Source: JANOMH01 sp031422295 (GTDB taxonomy: Bacteria; Pseudomonadota; Alphaproteobacteria; Rhodobacterales; Rhodobacteraceae). Taken from it: a stretch of DNA of 21,378 nucleotides. The stretch lies in NCBI GenBank assembly GCA_031422295.1, contig JANOQM010000068.1, forward strand, positions 1-21,378, in the 5' to 3' direction. This document shows, in pieces, positions 7,725-14,918 of this stretch; within the stretch, counting starts at the first letter, position 1; the number at the start of each line of letters is the position of its first letter. Under the pieces are notes generated by a model that did not search any database, was not told where the DNA came from, and saw only the letters and a program-made list of their open reading frames with translations. The translations under genes and the position numbers were made by a program.

Positions 7725-7743
7725 CAGCCTAGCGCTTAGGCTG
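7725..7743. promoter_or_regulatory. Inverted repeat in thiolase/kbl divergent region
   Basis: CAGCCTA (7725-7731) and TAGGCTG (7737-7743) are perfect inverted arms around a 5-nt GCGCT spacer. The site is 26 bp upstream of the thiolase start and about 117 bp upstream of kbl. Its size and location fit a dimeric regulator binding site, but no regulator gene is adjacent and I cannot name one. It could also be a small hairpin in the thiolase leader. Confidence 0.4.
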
Positions 7744-7777
7744 GCGGCGGATAGTCCGACGTTCCGTCATTTTTAGA

Positions 7778-7817
7778 CCCCTGATTGCGGCAAAGGGTGT
7801 CGCCTTTGGTTCAGGGG
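7778..7817 (+). promoter_or_regulatory. Two-stem hairpin in the kbl leader
   Basis: An outer stem CCCCTGA (7778-7784) / TCAGGGG (7811-7817) encloses an inner stem CAAAGG (7791-7796) / CCTTTG (7803-7808). The structure ends 29 nt before the AAGGAG ribosome binding site of kbl. If transcribed it would form a stable leader element. There is no U-tract after it, so it is not an obvious terminator. Its role, if any, is unknown. Confidence 0.4.
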
Positions 7818-7859
7818 GAATGCAAGGTGCAGGCTATGGGACAAGAAAGGAGTTTTCCG

Positions 7860-9041
7860 ATGCGCCAGTTCTTGGATGATATTCAATCGCGGTTGACCGA
7901 GATCAGGGCCGAGGGGCTATGGAAAGTCGAGCGCGAGATAACCGGGACCCAAGGGGCGCATGTCACCGTCGGTGGGCGCGATGTGATCAACCTGTGCGCC
8001 AATAATTATCTGGGGCTGGCCGATCACCCCGATCTGATCCGTGCTGCACAACTGGCGCTGGAACACCACGGCTACGGCATGGCCTCGGTCCGGTTCATTT
8101 GTGGCACCCAGGATTTGCACCGCGAACTAGAGCGTCGGTTGGCCGGGTTTCTGGGCCATGACGACACTATCCTGTTCGCCGCCTGTTTCGACGCCAATGG
8201 CGCGCTGTTCGAGCCGCTGCTGGGGACGGGTGACGCGATTATCAGCGACAGCCTGAACCATGCCTCAATCATCGACGGGATCAGGCTGTGCAAGGCCAGC
8301 CGGTTCCGTTTCGCCAATGCCGATATGAACGAGCTTGAGGCGCAACTGAGACAGGCCCGTGCAGAGGGGTTGCGCCACATCATGATTGCCACGGATGGCG
8401 TGTTTTCGATGGATGGCTATCTGGCCAATCTGCCCACGCTCCGGGCTTTGGCCGACCGCTATGACGCCCTGCTGATGGTCGATGATTGCCATGCCACCGG
8501 GTTCATGGGGCCAAACGGGGCGGGAACCCCGGCGTATTTCGGGGTCAAGGCCGATGTGATGACCGGCACTTTGGGCAAGGCTTTGGGCGGGGCGATTGGT
8601 GGTTATATCGCGGGGCCGCAGCCGGTGATTGACCTGCTGCGCCAACGCGCCCGGCCCTATCTGTTTTCCAACGCCCTGCCGCCCGCTGTTGTGGCGGCGT
8701 CGATTGAGGCTCTGCGGTTGGTCGAAGAAGGCGACGACCTGCGGGCCGCCTTGTTCCGCAATGCTGCATATTGGCGCGCGGGGCTGACCGATCTGGGGTT
8801 CGATCTGTTGCCCGGCGAACATCCCATTATTCCGGTCATGCTGTATGACGCGCCAAAGGCGCAGGCGATGGCAGCGCGGTTGTTTGAACTTGGGGTTTAT
8901 GTCTCGCCATTCTTTTTTCCCGTCGTGCCAAAGGGTCGGGCGCGGATCAGGACGCAGATGAATGCAAGTCTGACGATTGCCGATCTGGATACCGCTTTGG
9001 CCGCTTTCGGACAGGCAGGAAGGGACGAAGGATGTCTTTGA
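7860..9041 (+). CDS. kbl: Glycine C-acetyltransferase (2-amino-3-ketobutyrate CoA ligase)
   Basis: This 393-residue PLP enzyme of the alpha-oxoamine synthase family is close to the 398 aa of E. coli Kbl. It cleaves 2-amino-3-ketobutyrate with CoA to glycine and acetyl-CoA, the second step of threonine degradation. The PLP lysine is K240 in GTLGKALGG; the cofactor aspartate and histidine lie in MVDDCHATGF (206-215), and NNYLGLA near residue 48 is typical. A strong AAGGAG at 7847-7852, seven bases upstream, sets the start at ATG 7860; the frame is open further upstream without a comparable ribosome binding site. The downstream small gene overlaps its 3' end by 10 nt and tdh follows, confirming the pathway. 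Confidence 0.96.
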   Translation: MRQFLDDIQSRLTEIRAEGLWKVEREITGTQGAHVTVGGRDVINLCANNYLGLADHPDLIRAAQLALEHHGYGMASVRFICGTQDLHRELERRLAGFLGHDDTILFAACFDANGALFEPLLGTGDAIISDSLNHASIIDGIRLCKASRFRFANADMNELEAQLRQARAEGLRHIMIATDGVFSMDGYLANLPTLRALADRYDALLMVDDCHATGFMGPNGAGTPAYFGVKADVMTGTLGKALGGAIGGYIAGPQPVIDLLRQRARPYLFSNALPPAVVAASIEALRLVEEGDDLRAALFRNAAYWRAGLTDLGFDLLPGEHPIIPVMLYDAPKAQAMAARLFELGVYVSPFFFPVVPKGRARIRTQMNASLTIADLDTALAAFGQAGRDEGCL

Positions 9042-9274
9042 TCCCCAACGATGACATGATCGACAAGTTCATTCTGGTCCAAGTTCAACCCCGCAATCTG
9101 AAAGTAGCGATGGTGGTCGCAAAGGTCGATGATGCTCTTGTGACAGCCGGTTTCGCTTCAGACCTGCAGCGTATCGGAGCCCGGATCGAGACCTTGGCGG
9201 CCCTAGGCCGTATCAAGAGTTTCGGAGTCCTTCACAACTGGCGACATAGCGAGGTGTGCCAGAATGAGCAATGA
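9032..9274 (+). CDS. Small DUF3658-like protein between kbl and tdh
   Basis: This 80-residue cytosolic protein has no signal peptide or membrane segment. The C-terminal half, with spacing RI..LAALGRIKSFG.L.NWRHSEV, resembles the C-terminus of DUF3658 proteins, a small winged-helix-like module whose role is not established. The N-terminal half (DDMIDKFILVQVQP...KVAMVVAKV) fits the same domain start. The gene begins inside the last 10 nt of kbl, preceded by AGGGACGAAGG as ribosome binding site, and ends 11 nt inside tdh, so all three are translationally coupled. Both overlaps and the good binding site argue that it is a real gene. A regulatory or assembly role in threonine catabolism is a guess from position only. 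Confidence 0.75.
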   Translation: MSLIPNDDMIDKFILVQVQPRNLKVAMVVAKVDDALVTAGFASDLQRIGARIETLAALGRIKSFGVLHNWRHSEVCQNEQ

Positions 9275-10301
9275 AATGAAGGCCCTGAGCAAGTCCAGAC
9301 CCGAACCCGGCCTCTGGATGACCCGCGCCCCGGTGCCCGAGATCGGCCCGGATGATGTGCTGATCCGGGTGCGCAAGACCGGGATCTGCGGCACGGATAT
9401 CCACATCTGGAACTGGGATGACTGGGCCGCACGCACGGTGCCCGTGCCGATGATCATCGGGCACGAATTTGCGGGCGAGATCGTCGAGTTAGGCCGCAAT
9501 GTGACCGATTTGACCATTGGCCAGCGTTGCAGTGGCGAGGGGCATCTGATCGGCAAAACCAGCCGCCAATCCCGCGCCGGCAAGTTTCACCTTGACCCCG
9601 CAACACGCGGCATTGGCGTCAACGAACAGGGCGCCTTCGCCGAATTCCTGCGCCTGCCTGCGTTCAATGTGGTCCCCCTGCCCGATGCGATTGATGACGA
9701 GATCGGGGCGATTCTGGACCCTTTGGGCAATGCAGTTCACACCGCCTTAAGTTTCGATCTGGTGGGCGAGGATGTGCTGATCACCGGAGCGGGGCCGATC
9801 GGGATCATGGCCGCCGCCGTGGTCCGGCATGTAGGGGCGCGGCATGTGGTGATTACCGACGTGAATGCGGACCGTCTGGCGCTGGCGGCCCAAGTGGCCG
9901 ATGTGGTGCCGGTGAACGTGGGCACACAGGATTTGGCCGAGGTGATGGCCCGGCTGAAGATGAAAGAAGGGTTCGATGTGGGGCTGGAAATGTCGGGCAA
10001 CCAGCGGGCTTTGGATCAGATGGTGGAAAGTCTGGTGATGGGCGGGCGCATTGCCCTGCTCGGCATTCCGCCCGGCAAATCCCCGGTGGACTGGAGCCGG
10101 ATCGTATTCAAGGCGATCACCATCAAAGGCGTCTATGGGCGCGAGATTTTCGAGACATGGTACAAGATGATCGCCATGCTGGAAAACGGCCTCGATGTGC
10201 GCCGGGTGATCACACACCGGTTCAAAGTCGATGAATTTCACGCCGGTTTTGGGGCCATGTTGTCGGGGTCATCGGGCAAGGTAGTTTTGGACTGGACTTG
10301 A
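9264..10301 (+). CDS. tdh: L-threonine 3-dehydrogenase, lacking structural zinc cysteines
   Basis: This 345-residue medium-chain dehydrogenase oxidises L-threonine with NAD to 2-amino-3-ketobutyrate, which Kbl then cleaves. The catalytic zinc site is intact: C42 with T44 (GICGTDIHIWN) and H67-E68 (GHEF). The NAD motif GAGPIG is near 175-180, and DPLGNAVHT matches E. coli Tdh. The structural zinc loop, CGHCRNC...HLC in E. coli, is replaced: alignment through SGEGH and GIGVN puts G97, S100, S103 and D111 at the four cysteine positions, though flanking residues are conserved. The loop is the same length, so this is substitution, not deletion. I recall a similar loop in other roseobacter Tdh proteins. 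The idnD product in this same window keeps all four cysteines. Confidence 0.94.
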   Translation: MSNEMKALSKSRPEPGLWMTRAPVPEIGPDDVLIRVRKTGICGTDIHIWNWDDWAARTVPVPMIIGHEFAGEIVELGRNVTDLTIGQRCSGEGHLIGKTSRQSRAGKFHLDPATRGIGVNEQGAFAEFLRLPAFNVVPLPDAIDDEIGAILDPLGNAVHTALSFDLVGEDVLITGAGPIGIMAAAVVRHVGARHVVITDVNADRLALAAQVADVVPVNVGTQDLAEVMARLKMKEGFDVGLEMSGNQRALDQMVESLVMGGRIALLGIPPGKSPVDWSRIVFKAITIKGVYGREIFETWYKMIAMLENGLDVRRVITHRFKVDEFHAGFGAMLSGSSGKVVLDWT

Positions 10302-10376
10302 GGCCCAATTGGCGCTGGACCCGGCCTGAAAAACCGCGCAAACACGGGCGAAATCACGCTTCTGATAAGGCTTGCT

Positions 10377-11492
10377 ATGTCCACACCCCTTGGGTTCGGC
10401 TCTCGGTTGTTCGTGACCGGGGCGCTGGCTTTTGTCGTCACCGGCATGTTGTCGGCACTGTTCGGGCTGGTCCTGCCAGTCTATGATCTGCGGTTCGGGT
10501 TGGGCGAAAATGGCGGCACCCTGCTGCTGAGCATCTATGGCCTTGGCGCGTTTTTGGCGGTTGTAGCTGGCCTGTTCAATGCGCGTCTGCTGACGCTGCG
10601 GGGCGGTTTGGCCGCACTTGCGCTGGGCATCGGGCTGATGGCGTTACAGGTCAGTTGGCCGATGATCCTGTTGGGTGGCGGGCTGGCGGGGGTCGGGTTT
10701 GGCATGGTCGCGGTCGAGGTGAACCGGCAGTTTCTCGCAGATTTCGCAGAACGCGGCCCGGGCATGGTGGCTGTCGTCAACGCGGTGTTTGGGCTTGGGT
10801 CGATCATCTCGCCGTTTTTGTTTACTTGGGCGGGCGGCGGAGTTGGGTTGGTTTTTGCAGGGATTGCTCTGCTTGCTGTGGTGGTTGTTCCGGCTGTGAT
10901 CCCCGACACGCGGGCCGGACAGGGACCGGCGAACGACTTTGCACCGCCAAACCTGCGGCAATGGCCACTGTTGATACTCGCCTTCAATAGTCTGAGTGCA
11001 GTGGTCGAAGTGGGCCTGATTGGTCTGGGTCCGTCGGCCCTGCTTTCAACAGGGTTGGACAGCGTCAGCGTGGCCCGCCTGATGTCGGCCTATGCCTTGC
11101 TGTTCCTGCTTGGCCGGTTGGGCCTGTATTGGCTGACACGAATGTTCGCCACCGATCTGCTGTTTTTGATTGCCCTTACCGGCAGCGGGCTGGCCCTTGG
11201 GATTGCAGCGGCTGGGTGGCCAAGCACCGGGTTCGTGCTGTCCGGCAGCTTTACCGCGCTGTATTTTCCGACGTTTTATGTCTGGGCCATCGGTGTGCTG
11301 CGCGACGCCCGGATGGGATCGGCAATCTTGTGTTCGGGGCTGGTCATGGTTTCAATCTGCCCGGTTGCATTGGGGCTGATCCTGGACCGGATCGGGATAG
11401 GGCAATTGTTTATGTTGCTCAGCGGGCTGGGAATGCTTCTTGCGCTGGCGTTTGTGCCAACCCTATTGTGGGCGCGGCGCACCCAGCCTTAA
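10377..11492 (+). CDS. MFS transporter
   Basis: This is a 371-residue integral membrane protein, almost entirely hydrophobic, with about 11-12 predicted transmembrane segments and a short polar central loop (around residues 180-197, DTRAGQGPANDFAPP) separating two halves, as in the major facilitator superfamily. It has glycine-rich helices (GGGLAGVGFGMVAVEVN) and a short cytoplasmic end RRTQP. The substrate cannot be deduced. It starts 75 bp after tdh in the same direction with a weak AAGG binding site, so it may be cotranscribed and could move threonine, glycine or a related compound, but that is only positional. It is slightly shorter than the usual 390-420 aa. Confidence 0.85.
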   Translation: MSTPLGFGSRLFVTGALAFVVTGMLSALFGLVLPVYDLRFGLGENGGTLLLSIYGLGAFLAVVAGLFNARLLTLRGGLAALALGIGLMALQVSWPMILLGGGLAGVGFGMVAVEVNRQFLADFAERGPGMVAVVNAVFGLGSIISPFLFTWAGGGVGLVFAGIALLAVVVVPAVIPDTRAGQGPANDFAPPNLRQWPLLILAFNSLSAVVEVGLIGLGPSALLSTGLDSVSVARLMSAYALLFLLGRLGLYWLTRMFATDLLFLIALTGSGLALGIAAAGWPSTGFVLSGSFTALYFPTFYVWAIGVLRDARMGSAILCSGLVMVSICPVALGLILDRIGIGQLFMLLSGLGMLLALAFVPTLLWARRTQP

Positions 11493-11874
11493 GGCGAGGG
11501 AGGGCATGGTTGGCCCACCATCAGCCTAGCAATGAACTTCGTTCGCAACAGTCACGTCGCGCATCTGGTCCGCTCCGGTCAACAGCGACCATATCCGGAA
11601 CATCGACAATGCATCGGCCTGACGGTTCTTCTCGTCCCCGCGCGTTTCGTCCGGTTTGATGACCTTTACGCCGTCAACCATCATCGATGTCATCTGCTCA
11701 CCCATTGTCCTGTTTCGGCCCCCGCCTTGGGACAAATTGCCGCGACGGAATTGCCAAAAGGTTAAACCCAGCCCGGCAGATAACGCGCATTTAACACAAA
11801 CGCGGCTGCGATATTTTGACGTGCCGGTTTCCCTTGGGCGCATGACGGGTTAGGTCATGCGAAAAAGGGGCCAT
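11493..11874. other. Intergenic region, mostly non-coding
   Basis: About 380 bases separate the MFS gene from the ABC operon. It should contain the MFS terminator and the promoter of the ABC-to-selD operon, but I see neither a convincing GC hairpin with a T-run nor a clear -35/-10 pair. The second half (11760-11850) is more AT-rich, which fits a promoter region. The only coding candidate is a small minus-strand frame, listed separately. Confidence 0.5.
11526..11705 (-). CDS. Candidate small ORF, 59 aa, unknown
   Basis: An ATG at 11705 on the minus strand opens 59 codons (the frame is open further, to an ATG at 11843). The product is charged and soluble, with VDGVKVIKPDETRGDEKNR in the middle and a final Cys. 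Third codon positions are moderately G/C-rich (about two thirds), compatible with coding but below the clear genes here. The ribosome binding site is poor (CAGGA only two bases from the ATG); a later ATG at 11693 follows GGTGAG. I recognise no family. It could be a chance frame in a promoter region. Confidence 0.25.
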   Translation of the reverse strand: MGEQMTSMMVDGVKVIKPDETRGDEKNRQADALSMFRIWSLLTGADQMRDVTVANEVHC

Positions 11875-12531
11875 ATGTTGCTGACTGTGCGCAATATCAC
11901 CAAGATTTACGCCGGAGCCGAAGGGCCGGTTGCGGTGCTGCGCGGGGTCAGCCTTGATCTGGATGCAGGCCAGACGCTGGCACTGACCGGGGAATCAGGC
12001 AGCGGCAAAAGCACCCTTTTGCATCTGATCGGCGGGCTGGATGCCCCGGATGCCGGGCAGATTACGCTGGATGGCGTTGCACTGGCAGGGCTGGATGACG
12101 CAGGCCGCGCCGCAATGCGCCGGGGCACGGTGGGCGTGGTGTTTCAACAATTCAACCTGATCCCCAGCCTGACCGTGGCCGCCAACATCGCCTTTCAGGC
12201 CCGGCTGGCCGGGGCGCATGATCCGGTGTGGGCCGCCGATCTGGCAGGGCGCATGGGTCTGGGGCCGCATTTGGCCAAATACCCCGAACAATTGTCGGGT
12301 GGTCAGCAACAGCGGGTCGCCATCGCCCGGACCCTGTGCGCCCGGCCCAAACTGGTGCTGGCCGATGAGCCCACCGGCAATCTGGACGAAGCGACCGCCG
12401 ATGTGGTTCTTGGCCTTATGCTGGAACTGGTCACCGAATCCGGGGCGGGTCTGCTGATGGTCACCCATTCCGAACGGCTGGCCGCGATGATGGGCCGCCG
12501 GTTGCACCTGAAATCCGGGCTGGTCGCGTGA
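11875..12531 (+). CDS. ABC transporter ATP-binding protein (LolD/MacB type)
   Basis: This is a 218-residue ATPase of the type that pairs with FtsX-like permeases (LolD, MacB, YbbA). Walker A GESGSGKS spans 39-46, the Q-loop is at Q91, signature LSGGQ at 140-144, Walker B LVLADEP at 160-166 with catalytic E165, and the H-loop is H198. I chose ATG 11875, preceded by AAAAAGGGG at 6 nt; an in-frame ATG at 11857 would add six residues and lacks a binding site. Its stop overlaps the GTG start of the permease by 4 nt, so the two form one transporter. Such mechanotransmission-type ABC systems usually work on lipoproteins, lipids or envelope factors rather than small solutes. Confidence 0.93.
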   Translation: MLLTVRNITKIYAGAEGPVAVLRGVSLDLDAGQTLALTGESGSGKSTLLHLIGGLDAPDAGQITLDGVALAGLDDAGRAAMRRGTVGVVFQQFNLIPSLTVAANIAFQARLAGAHDPVWAADLAGRMGLGPHLAKYPEQLSGGQQQRVAIARTLCARPKLVLADEPTGNLDEATADVVLGLMLELVTESGAGLLMVTHSERLAAMMGRRLHLKSGLVA

Positions 12532-14918
12532 ACCGTGCTGCACTGGCCGCATTGCTGTCGCATTGGCGGCGCAGCCCGCTGCAATTGTTCACCTTGCTGG
12601 CCGGATTGGCCCTTGCCACTGCCCTCTGGTCCGGCGTCCAGGCAATCAATGCCGAGGCGCGGGCCAGTTACGATGCCGCCGCCGCCACGTTGGGCGAAGG
12701 GCAATATGACCAACTTTTGCCCAGCCAAGGGTCGATCCCGCAATCCACCTATATCGCGCTGCGCCGCGCCGGATGGCTGGTCAGCCCGGTATTGGAGGGG
12801 CGGCTGAATGGCATCCGCCTGATCGGACTGGACCCAGTCACCGCCCCGGGCGGGCTGGGGCCGGTCCGGTTGGGTGAAGGCGGCGATATCAGCGGCTTTC
12901 TGTCTGGCGCGGGCCAGATTTATGCGCAGGCTAATGCGTTGGCGGCCTTGTCCGATACGGGTGCGACGCTGATACCTAGCCCCGATCTGGCCCCTGGCAC
13001 CGCGATCACCGACATCGGTACAGCGCAACGCCTGTTGGGGCGCGCGGGGCAGTTGACCCGGCTGATCGTGGCCCCGGTCCAGCCTATCGGCCAGCAACCC
13101 TTGTCCGACATTGCCCCCGGCATGACCCGGCGGGCCGCACAGGGCGGGTCCGATATCGGGCGGCTCACTGATAGTTTTCATCTGAACCTGACTGCTTTTG
13201 GGTTCCTGTCCTTTGCCGTGGGGATTTTCATCGTGCATGGGGCGATCGGGCTGGCCTTTGAACAGCGCCGCCCCGTGGTGCGGACGCTGCGGGCTTTGGG
13301 TATGCCTTTGGGCCGACTAACCCTGCTGATGGCGTTGGAACTGACTGGATTTGCGCTGTTGGCCGGGATCATCGGGGTGGGGCTGGGTTATGTCATTGCC
13401 GCAGCCCTTTTGCCCGATGTGGCCGCCACCCTGCGCGGGCTGTATGGGGCGGATGTGTCGGGCACTTTGGGCCTGCGCCCGGTGTGGTGGCTGTCCGGGC
13501 TTGCCATAGCGGTGGGCGGCACGGCAATTGCGGCGGCGGGGGCGTTTTGGCAACTGGCCCGGATGCCATTGCTGGCGGCGGCACAGCCGCGCGCCTGGGC
13601 GATGCAGGCCGGACGGGGCGGCAGGTGGCAGGCGATGGCGGCACTGGGGTTGCTGGCAGGCGCCGGGGTTTTAGCGCTGCTGGGAAGCGGATTGGTGGCA
13701 GGCTTTGCCCTGCTGGGGGCGATGCTGATCGGGGCGGCGCTGGCCCTGCCGTTGCTGTTGGACCGGGTGCTGGCCTTGGGGCAAAGATTGGCCAAAGGGG
13801 TCACCGCGCAATGGTTCTGGGCCGATACGCGGCAACAATTGCCGGGGCTGTCGCTGGCCCTCGCTGCACTTTTGCTGGCGATGGCGGCGAATGTCGGCGT
13901 GTCCACGATGGTGTCATCATTCCGGCTGACCTTTACCGGGTTTCTGGACCGGGTGCTGGTATCTGAACTGTATGTGACCACGGCCGATCAGGCCCAAGCG
14001 CTGGCGTTTCTGACCTATGTCACCCCGAAAGTCGAAGCTGTCCTACCCCTGATGCAGGTTGACCGCCCGTTGGCCGGGTTACCCGCCGAAATCTATGCCA
14101 GCCGCGATCATCGGACCTACCGCGAAAACTGGCAGTTCCTGCAGGCCGTGCCTGCGGTCTGGGATGTGCTGGCAACGGGCCAAGGGGTGCTGATCAATGA
14201 ACAACTGGGCCGCAGGGCCGGACTGGCCTTGGGCGATCTGCTGGAGATCAGCCCCGGCACCAGCCTGCCGGTGATTGGCATTTATGGCGATTACGGCAAT
14301 CCGGTGGGGCAGGCGATCCTGACTGAACCGCTGTTCCAGACCCTGTTCCCCACGGTCCAACCCACGCGGTTTGGCCTGCGCCTGCCCTCTGCCGATGTGC
14401 CCGCCCTGACCACGATGCTGACCGACGACCTTGGCCTGCCACCCGGCCAGATCATCAATCAGACGGCCATCAAGGCGTTCTCGCTCGATGTGTTCGAACG
14501 GACATTCACCGTAACCACGGCCCTGAATATCCTGACGCTTGCCGTGGCCGGGTTCGCCATATTGATGAGCTTGCTGACCCTCGCGGCCCTGCGCTTGCCA
14601 CAACTGGCCCCGGTCTGGGCGCTGGGAATGACACGGGCGGCACTGGGGCGTTACGAAATGGCCCGCGCCGTACTGCTGGCGGTGCTGACTGCGGTGCTGG
14701 CGCTGCCCCTGGGGCTGGCGCTGGCGTGGGTTTTACTGGCGCGGGTCAATGTGGCGGCATTTGGCTGGCAATTGCCGCTATTCCTGTTTCCGTGGGATTA
14801 TGCCCGGCTGGGCGGGTTTGCCTTGCTGGCCGCCGTCCTTGCCGCCCTGTGGCCCGCAATCCGGCTGGCACGAACGCCGCCTGCAGCTTTGCTCAAGGTG
14901 TTTTCCAATGAACGTTAA
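12528..14918 (+). CDS. FtsX-type ABC transporter permease, two-module
   Basis: This 796-residue inner-membrane permease starts at GTG 12528, overlapping the ATPase stop. Hydrophobic segments lie at about 20-40, 221-244, 264-295, 320-342, 368-386, 388-412, 438-460, 662-688, 712-738 and 762-780, roughly ten helices. Two large non-membrane regions (about 41-220 and 461-660) lie between the first and second helix of each half and should be periplasmic. This is two FtsX/MacB-like repeats fused in one chain, as in the YbbP/AttG-like permeases that work with a LolD-type ATPase. The downstream lipocalin-like protein is the probable partner. Its substrate is unknown. The end overlaps the next gene by 11 nt. 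Confidence 0.88.
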   Translation: MNRAALAALLSHWRRSPLQLFTLLAGLALATALWSGVQAINAEARASYDAAAATLGEGQYDQLLPSQGSIPQSTYIALRRAGWLVSPVLEGRLNGIRLIGLDPVTAPGGLGPVRLGEGGDISGFLSGAGQIYAQANALAALSDTGATLIPSPDLAPGTAITDIGTAQRLLGRAGQLTRLIVAPVQPIGQQPLSDIAPGMTRRAAQGGSDIGRLTDSFHLNLTAFGFLSFAVGIFIVHGAIGLAFEQRRPVVRTLRALGMPLGRLTLLMALELTGFALLAGIIGVGLGYVIAAALLPDVAATLRGLYGADVSGTLGLRPVWWLSGLAIAVGGTAIAAAGAFWQLARMPLLAAAQPRAWAMQAGRGGRWQAMAALGLLAGAGVLALLGSGLVAGFALLGAMLIGAALALPLLLDRVLALGQRLAKGVTAQWFWADTRQQLPGLSLALAALLLAMAANVGVSTMVSSFRLTFTGFLDRVLVSELYVTTADQAQALAFLTYVTPKVEAVLPLMQVDRPLAGLPAEIYASRDHRTYRENWQFLQAVPAVWDVLATGQGVLINEQLGRRAGLALGDLLEISPGTSLPVIGIYGDYGNPVGQAILTEPLFQTLFPTVQPTRFGLRLPSADVPALTTMLTDDLGLPPGQIINQTAIKAFSLDVFERTFTVTTALNILTLAVAGFAILMSLLTLAALRLPQLAPVWALGMTRAALGRYEMARAVLLAVLTAVLALPLGLALAWVLLARVNVAAFGWQLPLFLFPWDYARLGGFALLAAVLAALWPAIRLARTPPAALLKVFSNER

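Noticed and set aside
7785..7859. Upstream extension of kbl
   Set aside because: The frame is open, but the AAGGAG at 7847-7852 and the normal family N-terminus place the start at 7860.
7700..7859. Glycine or threonine-related riboswitch upstream of kbl
   Set aside because: The gap is about 160 nt and I see no conserved aptamer core of a known class, only the simple nested stems reported as a finding.
11507..11524. Imperfect ATGGTTGG/CCCACCAT hairpin after the MFS gene as a terminator
   Set aside because: It has a mismatch, almost no loop and no T-run; not convincing.
14749..14907. Upstream extension of the lipocalin-like protein
   Set aside because: The frame is open for 53 more codons, but they lie inside the permease gene and would bury the clear signal peptide that begins at ATG 14908.
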